DNA of 64,000 bases from NCBI GenBank assembly GCA_025716855.1, contig JAIXMQ010000031.1:186001-250000 (forward strand). Direction: 5' to 3'. Shown in pieces: positions 35,372 to 45,156 of the stretch. Both the position numbers and the translations under genes were made by a program. The notes beneath the pieces are model-generated. The model saw only the letters and a list, made by a program, of their open reading frames with translations. It was not told the DNA's origin and did no database searches. Position 1 is the first letter of the stretch. Each line of letters starts with the position of its first letter. The DNA is from Pilaira anomala. Lineage: Eukaryota; Mucoromycota; Mucoromycetes; Mucorales; Mucoraceae.

Positions 35372-35850
35372 TGAAAATCCAGTAGTTTTATAAATTCTGA
35401 CAGCAAAAAAATTTTTTTTTGAAGTCATGTGATATACACGTGCTATTCATGCTTTTTTACTTTCATATTATCCAATCAGTGAGCGCCTACCATCATATTT
35501 TAATATTATTGACTTTACTTCAATTTGTTTTAAGATGATGAAAAATGTATCGACAAGGAGCGAAAGAGAATTTATTTATATTTAAAATGTGGGAGAGGAT
35601 ATTTATACTCCCTTATTAATTGATATTTCGTCTCATTAAAACACCTGTGTTTCTGATGAGGCGTTCGAGCTATTAATGAGATAGAACAACAGACGAAAAT
35701 AAAATACAATAAAAATATATAAAAAAGGTTACATAATCAAACTGTAAAAATAAACTACACTTTATTGAAAGATACAAAAGGCATCTTAGTATATATAGTA
35801 AAATAGTAATTAAAGAGGCGTTGCAGCATGAATAGTGTGAAACCTGATGA
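35372..35850 (-). repeat. Probable older, diverged solo LTR of a related element
   Basis: Starting right where the young element ends, the sequence shares the layout of its LTR without close identity. CACGTG is at 35437-35442 and TATTTATA at 35600-35607 (TATAAATA in element direction), 163 bp apart, against 160 bp in the young LTR. The sequence around the TATA box is nearly the same in both. The right end is estimated from the LTR length and is uncertain. No internal coding region follows, so it is read as a solo LTR. Confidence 0.5.
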
Positions 35851-37235
35851 CCTAGGAGGTTTCGACCTTCAGTTGCCCACGTTGCTTGCCATGGATAAAC
35901 TAGTTCATGAAGATTAACCAAGTTTTAATGTAACTGGCTGCTGTACCTGATAATTAATATAAAGGGAGATTTATGTCAATAAATACGATGATGATGTGAT
36001 TTATATAAAAGAATCATTAATTAAGTAATCAGAGTAGATAAACTTCTTGCTGCATAGAAATATAGAAGAAGGAAGTTAGTTGAAAGTATATGAGAATATA
36101 ATGTGCTCGTTCGCAACAGTTTCAGTCAACTATTACATAGTCTTCCCCTTTATTAATATGATACAGCAAATCTATTAAAATAAAAGGCATATCTTCCATA
36201 ATAAAATTGATGGATCATTTTTTGGAATTATAATTTGCCAATTTTTGGACAGTAACCGAATATTATTCGGTAACTGTTTTTTTTAAATCTTTTGATTTAT
36301 AAAAGGCATGAGAGATCTGTAGATTATTACTTCAGCAAAAAAAAAAGCATAAAGGAACTATTATGGGTAAATAAAAATAAGCTTTTTTAATTTTCAATAG
36401 TAGATTATATTTATTCTGGCAAGACGAAAATATACTGATCGATTGTGTTGTAAACAAATTGTCGGAATGAAATATATATATCACAGCAGCATTATTGGAA
36501 GTTTCATGTATACACTAACAGCTGATTTATATAATGAATATTGACAGTTTACATAATAATATGTATAAGTAAAAAAGAGGTTATATTAAAGATAGAAAGA
36601 AAATGCATAATACACAATAATAATAGGCCGGTCATTTTTATTTATTCCAGGCACAGTTTAGTAAGCGCATAATTGAATCGACTGAAAAGATCCGGAAGCT
36701 GCGGATGATACAACAATATGTGCATAAATCGGATATGTTAGAAAAATTATTTTAACAAGATTATTGAATTCTGGATTTTTTACTTCGGAAAAAAAGATTA
36801 GATTCACTTGATCTTTTGGTTACAGCGAAAAAGTCCTGTTGGTTTGCGGAATAATGAGAATTAGACAGCATGCGAACATCGATATGCTACACAAAGATAA
36901 ACGGAGTAGGGTTCAAGTACCGAAATCAATTAAATATCTTTAGAATATAACAAGATTATATATTCTTTGCTTCAAGCCGCAACAAATAGAGATATTTAAT
37001 AGAAAGAATAGGGATATTATTATTCACCTTTTGTAATGTTTAGCAAACGGTATCCATTCCAACTAAATCCGAAAATAAGCTATTTATGTGTGACAACTTG
37101 TTTGTCTCGATTCATCAGGCAATAAAAACTCCAGGTCACAAACTTTATTTTAGACTTTTTAAAAGAGAGAGAGAGAAAGTGTGTGAGTGGGGCTTTTTTT
37201 TCTTTTTCTTTTTATCTCATCATCATCACCACCTC

Positions 37236-37238
<3 letters not shown>
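35851..37238. other. Gene-poor AT-rich stretch
   Basis: No gene is supported. There is an imperfect inverted repeat at about 36249-36277 (arms ACAGTAACCGAATA and TATTCGGTAACTGT, one mismatch). Around 35930-36160 the bottom strand faintly recalls LTR ends, but this is not conclusive. Confidence 0.4.

Positions 37239-37267
<29 letters not shown>
37239..37267 (+). repeat. (CT)n microsatellite in a promoter
   Basis: About 14 CT units form a pure pyrimidine tract roughly 90 bp before the ATG of the RRM/R3H gene. It is preceded by TCATCATCATC and CCTCCTCCT. Pyrimidine tracts are common just upstream of fungal start sites. Confidence 0.8.
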
Positions 37268-37271
<4 letters not shown>

Positions 37272-37355
37272 CGCAAATCCCTTTTATTCCCACTAAAAAA
37301 CCGAAACCCCCCTTCTTTATAATTTTTTTATTTTATTTTTTTTGAATTTTTTATA

Positions 37356-38082
37356 ATGACCACACCTCTAATGAATGACAACTTAAGCAGCCCTTCTCGG
37401 TCTCGAGCCTCTTCTATCAGAAGAGTACGTAGAGGAAAGGTAAATGTTCCCTCACACTTTATAATTCTGACCCTTGAACTCATATATATATATATATATT
37501 ACAGGATAGTAGTATTATTAGTAGTGCACCTAATTCTAGACCTTCTTCTCGTCCCTCATCTCGACCTGTTTCTCCTACCGGAAGTAATTATATGAACAAT
37601 TTGGAATCAAACAATGTTGATGATCAAGTGATACCTACTGCTATTGTAATTAAGAATATCCCATTCTCTGTCAAGAAGGATGCTCTTTTAAGCAAGCTTG
37701 TAAGTTTTTTGTTTTAAAGTAAGCTTATGAGTTTTTCTTTTTTTTTTAACTTTTTAAATATTAGACTGCTATGGAAGTTCCTGCAGCTTATGCTTTTAAT
37801 TATCATTTTGATAATGGAGTATTTCGTGGGCTTGCATTTGCAAATTATCGTACACCAGATGAAGCAGAAATTGTAGTGAATACAATTAATGGACTTGAGA
37901 TTGGTGGACGTAAATTACGTGTTGAATATAAAAAGGTATTACCAACAAGTAATAGTAGTACTAGTTTATTGGACTATAATAAGAAAGAGAGAGAGGTCAT
38001 ACCTATGGCTTCATTATCGACTTCTTCACAACCTAGTTCACCTATGATTAGTGAACGTAGATTAAACTCTAACCCAGATGAA

Positions 38083-38118
<36 letters not shown>

Positions 38119-38753
38119 TGATAATATTAATATGTACATAATAAGATTAACCTTTATAAATTATAGATAACTTGGATTTAAATGATCCAAATGTATTAGA
38201 ATTATACAGTTTTCTTTTACTTTTCCGTGGTGATCCTAGTACGAATGAAATTGCTTTACCAAAAACACTTACAGCAAAAGAACGAAGAGATGCACACTTA
38301 ATTGCAGATAGACTCGGTCTTGCACATTATTCAGATGGATTTGGAGCAGATAGACAAGTTGTAGTTGAAAAACGTGGTACTACACCTGCACCTATTGTTA
38401 GACTTCAACATAAAAATTCTAGAGGTACTTTAAGATCAAGTCCTAGCCGTGATAGATTAAATAATAATAATGGTAACAATGGTGATAATAATAAGAGAGA
38501 TTCTTATAGAAAATCCATGATGTAAAGTATATTATACAATAATATGGTTTTAATTTATACTAATAAAGTTTTTTTTTATAGGAGTACCAGCACCACTGCT
38601 GAAGTACCCATTGCCTCAAATGTAATTCATCCTATTCGTCAACCTCGCGGACCGGAACCTGGAAAGAATTTTGCTTCCCGTAAAGTAGTCGATGAAACTG
38701 ATGCATTGGCCGATGCTTTATCTAGCCAATTATTAACTCACGTTGGTGCTTAG
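37356..38753 (+). CDS. RRM and R3H domain RNA-binding protein (Pin4/Cip-like)
   Basis: Five exons join in frame: 37356-37439, 37505-37699, 37765-38083, 38167-38521, 38582-38753 (374 aa). A Ser/Arg-rich N-terminus is followed by one RRM (AIVIKNIPFSVKKDALLSKL as RNP2 region, GVFRGLAFANYRTPDEAEIV as RNP1). An R3H-like motif follows (LTAKERRDAHLIADRLGLAH), then an Asn-rich linker and a conserved-looking tail (QPRGPEPGKNF). RRM followed by R3H is the layout of yeast Pin4 and fission yeast Cip1/Cip2, cytoplasmic RNA-binding regulators of stress and cell-cycle mRNAs. A similar post-transcriptional role is inferred. The third intron begins GT followed by an A run of about 30, and the upstream region has a CT microsatellite. 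Confidence 0.85.
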
Positions 38754-39192
38754 TATACACACACACATATATATAAATATATTATTCTAAAAAATCATAT
38801 CCAAACAAAATAAACCAAGAATTAAGCATTCATTATATCTTTTTTTGAGGATCGTCAATTGTTATCCAATTCATACAAAAAAGGAAATAAAGTAGGTGGC
38901 ATTATTTTTCATTTATACGCTAAAAAAGAACAATAGAATCATCTCACAAAACTAATGTTTAATACAAAGTAAAAGCTTGTAAGTATTAAAATATGAATTC
39001 TTGATATCATACAAATACAAATGTAACTTTTAATAATGCCATTTATTTCAATTAAGCGTGTTATTTCAAAAACGTGTCTTCTGAAAGAGTGTATATTTTT
39101 AGATATCCGAAATTAATAGAATATCTAACTCGTTTTTTTCCCTTTTTTTTTTTCTTTTTCCCTTTTTCCTTTATATTTTTATATAAATAAAC
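38754..39192. other. Intergenic, no gene seen
   Basis: These 439 bp contain the 3' end of the RRM/R3H gene (CA repeats near 38757) and the promoter of the EH-domain gene, with a long T/C-rich tract at 39131-39178. Nothing else was recognised. Confidence 0.5.
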
Positions 39193-42100
39193 ATGTCTTG
39201 GGATTCACAACTTACACCTCAAGAAGCAAAGTATTTTGTTCAATTATTTCAGTCTGTCAGTAAAACACAAGAAGGTATTGTCACTGGTAATGAAGCAGTA
39301 CGCTTCTTTGCTACCTCGGGTGTACCAAACGAAATATTATCAGAAGTAAATAATAATAAAAAAAAAAGTCATTTCGAAACAAAATAAAAAAAGACTGACA
39401 ACAGGTAATTAATAGATTTGGGAAGCTGCTGATCGTGATAAAGTTGGATACTTGACACCAGAAACTTTTTCAATTGCTTTAAAGCTAATTGCTTGTGCTC
39501 AACATGGTAAAGAAGCTGCTGAGCCAGTCTTGGCAACAGGTAAAATAAAATAAAATAAAATAACAATCTGACTGTAATGTTAACTCTATAACAACTTAGT
39601 TGTACCTCTTCCTCAATTTGACGGTGTTGTACCCAGTCCAATGAATACGCCTTTATTATCAACTCCTTCTACCAACAACAATAATAACAATAATTCATCA
39701 ATTATTACAGCTGCAGAGCGCGAGAAATATACAAACATTTTTAAAGTACATCAACCTGTCAATGGAGTACTTGATGCTAATACAGCCAAGAGTGTCTTTT
39801 TAAAATCCAAATTACCAATGGATATATTAGGTCAAATTTGGTAAGCTAATTCTTTATATTTCAATGCTACATAATGAAAAAGACTAAAAAAAAAAAAACT
39901 ACCCCGTGCGAATTAAAGGAACTTGGCAGATGTGCGCCAATCAGGGTCGTTGAATCAAACCGAATTTATTATTGCCATGCACTATATTGCCAAGTTAATG
40001 GATGGCACACTATCTAGCTTACCAGATAAATTACCTCCTGCTGTCTTTCAATCAGCTAACGGTAGTACAACTACACAACAATCACCACTAGTTCGTAATA
40101 TGACATTAAACTCTCCTGCGATTGGTGGACTTCGTCAACAACAGCAACAAATGATGACACCACCACAACGTGCAAGAACAATTGATTCATTAGGTAACTT
40201 GGCATTTGGTCCATCCGCTCCAATTCATGAACCAGTACAACATTGGGATGTTTCTGCTCAAGAAAAGCAACAATTTGATGCTTATTTCGATAAAATTGAT
40301 TCTAGTCGAGTTGGTTTAATTCAAGGTAAAGAAGCAGTTGAATTCTTCAAGAATTCAAGACTTCCTGAAACTGAATTAGCTCATATTTGGGATTTATCCG
40401 ATATTCAACAAAGAGGTGCTTTATCAAGAGATGAATTTGCCGTTGCCATGTATTTAATTCATAAAAGATTAGCCGGTGATCCATTACCTCAATCATTGCC
40501 AAGATCTTTAATCCCTCCTAGCAACCAATTACAATCTCCTTTTACAAATGTCGTATCTAGTCCATCCTTATTTGCTTCTTCTCCTGCTATTACTCAACGC
40601 TCTATTCCATCTATTATTGATAATGATTTATTAGGTGATTTTGGAAATGAAAGTGTCGCACATGAAACAAATCAAGTCAATTTGATGTCTAATCAAATAT
40701 CTTCCTTATCTTTACAAACAAAAGATATCAACAATCAAAAAGCAACTGCTGAAAACACGTTGGAACAATTGAAAAAACAAAAGAAAGAGTTGGAAGCACA
40801 AATGACGAGTATTCGTATGTCACATGAAAGTTCAGTAAAGGACTTAAATGAAATTCAAGAAACAGTTCGACGAGAAGAAGGAGAATGGGATCAAATTCGT
40901 ACAGAATATGAAGCTGCACAACAACAATTGGCCTCAATTCAAAATGAGATTGCTCAAATGCAACAAACATTGGAAAATGGACGTGCAGAGACTGAAAGTC
41001 TTCGACGTAGAGTTCATGAAATTCAAGAAGAAACTAAAAAAGCAACTGATGAATTAAACACATTACGTGCACAAAATAAGCAGACCAATATGATGTTGGA
41101 TATTAATAGACGCCAAGTCACCGCTGCAGAACAAGACAGATCGTTAGCAAAACGTAACTTGGAAGATTATAAAGTAGCAGGTGGTTTAAATGATAATAAT
41201 AAGAAGGATTCTGATTTACTCCGTCCTGATGAACCACCATCATCATCCGTAGTAACTTCACCTGCCCTTCAAAACTTATTTGGCGATTCCCCCCCTACCA
41301 CTTCTACTACTTTACAACAACAACAACTGACTTCTCCATTTGCCGAGTTTAGTTCTGTAGCTGATCAAAATTCCAATTCTCTATTCGCAGATGCATTTAG
41401 TTCTCCTACACCCGCTTCTGCTTCTGCTATAACAGCTGACAATAATGACTTTGATGCAATCTTTGGTAATATTAGCAGTCCTACAACTTCTCAAACTCAT
41501 ACACCAATGAGTGCATTTGATCAGTGGGTTACAACACCTACAACACCTACTGGTAAAACATCTCGTGGTCCACCCCCACCACCACCTCAAAGTAGACACC
41601 ATCGTCAAACATCTGAAGTCAGTTCAATCATCTCAGCCGTTTCCACTCCTTCAGCAGCTAAAAAGACGCGTGCACCTCCTCCACCTCCACCTCCTGTTGG
41701 ACTATTCTCCCCTACTCTGAGTACAGCACCTCAAATTAATGAAACAAATGATAAAGAAGATACTGAGGTCAGTGATGATGATGATGATGATGACTTTGAA
41801 GCTGCTTTTTCAGGAAAACTCCCTGAAGCTAAAATCGTAACAAAAGCAACAAATGATGATGATTTTGCTGATTTTGATGATGCTTTTAGTGCTTTTGACC
41901 CTAAACCTGTTGTTGGATCTAGAACTACTGAAGCATTTGTTGCATCACCTGCGATATCAAAAGCAACAACAGCATCTGTTGCTCCAACACCAAATGCATC
42001 GACCGATGACTGGTCCTCAAACTTTGATGGTTTTGATTTTGCTAATAAAACAACTGCTACTACTGCAGCGGTAGTACCAGAATCAACCACAGCAAGTAAG

Positions 42101-42454
42101 GATGAAGATTGGGATTCAATTTTTGGAACAGCGTCCAATTCACCTGCACCACCTTCCACTAACAATCATGCTGAAACGACGAATACTACATCAGATGGCT
42201 TTGATGATGCATTTTCTAGTTTTGGTGATGATTTCGGAAAGCAACCAATTCAAACATCTAAACCTAAACCTGTTACTAATACTACTACGACTAAGGCTAC
42301 GACACCTTCTAAACAATCAAGTATTGGTATCGTAGGCGATAAAATTGAAGAATTAGTTAAAATCGGTTTTAACGAACAGGAAGCAAAGGATGCTTTAAAT
42401 CGATACGATCAAGATTTAGAAAAAGCTACAAACTTTTTACTTGATCAATCATAA
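39193..42454 (+). CDS. Ede1/Eps15-like endocytic scaffold: three EH domains, coiled coil, UBA
   Basis: Four exons join in frame: 39193-39345, 39416-39539, 39600-39840, 39919-42454 (1017 aa). Three EH domains come first (SWDSQLTPQEAKYFVQLFQS..., ITAAEREKYTNIFKVHQPVN..., VSAQEKQQFDAYFDKIDSSR...). A long coiled coil lies near residues 410-570 and a Pro-rich stretch (PPPPPPQSRHH) follows. Acidic phenylalanine motifs come next (DDDFADFDDAFSAF, DGFDDAFSSFGDDF), and a C-terminal UBA ends the protein (IEELVKIGFNEQEAKDALNR). This is the architecture of yeast Ede1, an early coat protein at clathrin-mediated endocytic sites that binds NPF motifs, ubiquitin and membranes. The exon joins give a continuous second EH domain across the TGG|AAC junction. 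Confidence 0.95.
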
Positions 42455-42974
42455 ATTTTCTTTTACGTCATATATAATAAAATTCCCTCACTCCTCGGGA
42501 AGAACAAAAAAGACTGCTTTCAATAAAACAGTTTTGTTAATACATTCACTTTATTTAGTAACATTTTTTTTTGCATGAAATAATTTTTAGACGCGTTGTT
42601 TTTGTGACTTTTGACATAAATTTATTTGAATGATGCCATTTTTTTTAAGGTTATTACTTTTGCAACTATGTATATTAAACAGTGAGGGTCCAAACTCATT
42701 TTTCATATTAACAATTGGTCTTAAATCACTTGCATACAGAAAAAATAATAAATAGAATAAATAAAAGATGAGTAATCCTGGTAACACAAAACGTTTTTAG
42801 ATTACCAAAAAATCTGTTACTATGACGTTTTTGATTTCCTGCTATGTATGTTTACTTTGCTGAATAATCACTGTGTACACTAAAATTGTTTCAGTCTCAA
42901 ATTGATTCATATAAAAAACGACACGTAGATATTTTTTTTTCCTTTATTTATTACTCATACTTTTTTTTTAAATA
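42455..42974. other. Intergenic, no gene seen
   Basis: These 520 bp hold the 3' end of the EH-domain gene and the promoter of the Hsp31-like gene. There is a pyrimidine tract before the next ATG (42931-42970). Short ORFs here have AT-driven composition and no support. Confidence 0.5.
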
Positions 42975-43703
42975 ATGTCTCTTCCTCGTAAAGCTCTTAT
43001 TGCCGTCACAAGTTACAACGAAGTCTTCTATGACGATGGTAAAAAGACTGGTTTATTTTACACTGAAGCTCTTCATCCCTATCTTGCACTTGAAAAGGCA
43101 GGTTTCCAAGTAGACTTTGCTTCCGAAACTGGTACATATGGTTTAGATGAGCACTCTACAGAAAAAACTTTCCTTACAGATGAAGATGAAAAGATCTATA
43201 AAGACGCCAATCACCCCTTCAATGTTGCATTAAATAAGCACCTCCATAAGGCCAGTGACTTGAACCCTAAGGATTATGGTTTATTCTTTGCTTCTGCAGG
43301 TCACGCTACACTTTTTGATTACCCCACCGCTCGTGGTCTTCAATCTATTGCCGAAGATATTTATGCACGCGGTGGTATTGTTTCTGCTGTCTGTCATGGT
43401 CCTGCAATTTTGCCTGGTATTAAAGACCTCAAGACAGGTAAATCTATTATTGAAGGTAAAACCGTGACTGGTTTCACCGATAAAGGTGAAGAAGTAATGA
43501 ATCTTATGGACAAGATCAAGAAAGACAACGTGCCTACCATTGAATCTGCTGCTGCCTCTGTTCACGCTAAATACAGCTCTCCTGCTGAACCTTTTGATGA
43601 CTACAGCATAACCGATGGTAGAGTTGTTACTGGTGCAAACCCTGCTAGTGCTCATTCTACTGCTGAAAAGGCTATTGAAGCTTTTGAAAAAGCCAACAAG
43701 TAA
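42975..43703 (+). CDS. DJ-1/PfpI family protein, Hsp31-like (glyoxalase III-type)
   Basis: This is a single-exon gene (242 aa). The fold and active site are those of class I glutamine-amidotransferase-like Hsp31 proteins: FYTEALHP with Glu31, and AVCHGPAIL with the nucleophilic Cys140 followed by His141. The family includes fungal methylglyoxalases (glyoxalase III, converting methylglyoxal to D-lactate without glutathione) and stress chaperones. The second conserved stretch FFASAGHATLFDYPTARGLQ also matches Hsp31 proteins. Codon use is richer in C-ending codons than in neighbouring genes, suggesting high expression. It probably acts in the cytosol, as no targeting signal is visible. Confidence 0.93.
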   Translation: MSLPRKALIAVTSYNEVFYDDGKKTGLFYTEALHPYLALEKAGFQVDFASETGTYGLDEHSTEKTFLTDEDEKIYKDANHPFNVALNKHLHKASDLNPKDYGLFFASAGHATLFDYPTARGLQSIAEDIYARGGIVSAVCHGPAILPGIKDLKTGKSIIEGKTVTGFTDKGEEVMNLMDKIKKDNVPTIESAAASVHAKYSSPAEPFDDYSITDGRVVTGANPASAHSTAEKAIEAFEKANK

Positions 43704-45156
43704 AAAGGAAAATAAATATTTTAATGTAAATTGTCAAATAATTGTATTATAATGATTATCTATGTAGTAAAAGTAGCATATGATTAGTAATAAAATGTTT
43801 ATTGGATGCATAAATTCCAAAAGCCTCTGTATTATTATTCCTTTTTTTTTTATTACTGGCATAAACTCAAAACGCAATAAATAATAGTAACACCCTGCTT
43901 TTGTCATTTTAATTTAATGGCGTATATAAAAAAAAAAAGCCAAAAAACAAATTTTCTGTTTGTGAAAGTTTTTTTACTTTCTTTCCCCTCCACTTCCTCG
44001 CAGTTAAGGAGTAAAAAAAAAAAAAAAAAAAAAAAAAATACAGAATAAAATCAATCGATCGCTTTTAATTTGATTTTTTACCCATTTCTTTTTTAACGAT
44101 TTTATCTAGGATGAATGGTTTCGCATTTTTCTTTCAATTATGTATTTGAATGTAAAAAATATAAACTAACTAAAACCAAAACATAAAAAAGGAATATATC
44201 ATGTATACATTACAGTTCTAAAAATAATTATATAAGTTCTGTCTAGGTCTTGTCTTTCTAGTATTATTTAAACCTTAGGATCAAATAACAGTAAGTATGA
44301 TGCATCTATTTCTTTTGGTTTAGTGTCACTGGAAAAGTGCACAGATCTATAATGGCGCAGGAGTAGAAAATAAAAATGTTTTTTATAGAACAAATAATAA
44401 GTGAATAGATTCCAATGTTAGTTAAAAGAGAAGAATTAAGAATAAAAGGGATGCTTTTGATACAACAACAATTTTGTTCGAATTGAGTTAAAGATCAAGA
44501 ATGAAACTATGACATTAGTTTTAATCGTTATACTGACACAAGTACTTTATTGTAACGCGTATTATTCATATTCATTGTGCATCGGTTCATTTTTATAAGC
44601 TAGTACTTTTTAGTCACACAAGGAGAGAATCATGAACTTTTATTCAATGTTCCTAAATATGTGTCAGCATATCTTTGAAATAAAGAGTATACAAAAAGAA
44701 GAGGTTAGTTTAGCTACTCATTATGCGGTATATATAAAAAGAATGTAAAGTGGATCACACTGCATTCGAAAGCATTAGAAGCATGGTTATGTGTGTGCCA
44801 TTCATTTTGATATATCTCTTTGCATATACCGTATTGTGTTAAATATATAAAAATGTACATACTTTTTCAAATCAGATACATACAAAACACTTGATTCTCG
44901 ATCCATGTATACGGAACTTGAACTTGATTAGCATAAAATAAATCTAGTATTTACTGTTTCATACTTTTTTTTTTTGAAAGAATAACACACTTCAGTCCTC
45001 TCCTATTTAACGACAGATTTGATAATATTTGTGTATAAATATAAAATTATCGCATTTAAAATTAAAATGATAAAAGCTCTCTTTTTCTTTTGTTTTTATT
45101 TTTTATTTTCCTTTTTACATCCCCCCCCCATTTTTATAAAACTAAAGTTTTAGAAT
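43704..45156. other. Gene-poor stretch
   Basis: No gene is supported in 1.45 kb. There are A runs (44015-44038) and a run of nine C at 45121-45129, shortly before the RGS gene start. The right third is likely the RGS promoter and leader. Confidence 0.45.

Noticed and set aside
35640..35700. CTGATGAG followed by GACGAAAAT, considered as a hammerhead ribozyme core
   Set aside because: The required stem II between the core boxes and the GAAA junction cannot be formed in the proper place.
35840..35900. GGTTTCGACC considered as the B box of a second tRNA
   Set aside because: No A box at the right distance and no cloverleaf can be drawn.
35930..36160. Possible copia-like LTR end with a purine-rich AAAGGGGAAGAC on the bottom strand
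   Set aside because: No second LTR, primer-binding site or coding remnant is visible; the resemblance is too weak to call.
37086..37322. ORF with repeated Leu-Ser in the CT microsatellite before the RRM/R3H gene
   Set aside because: It is only the translation of the CT repeat and T runs of the promoter.
41381..42165. Antisense ORFs of 75-144 codons under the Ede1-like gene
   Set aside because: Low-complexity shadows of Asp/Thr/Pro-rich coding sequence without start or domain support.
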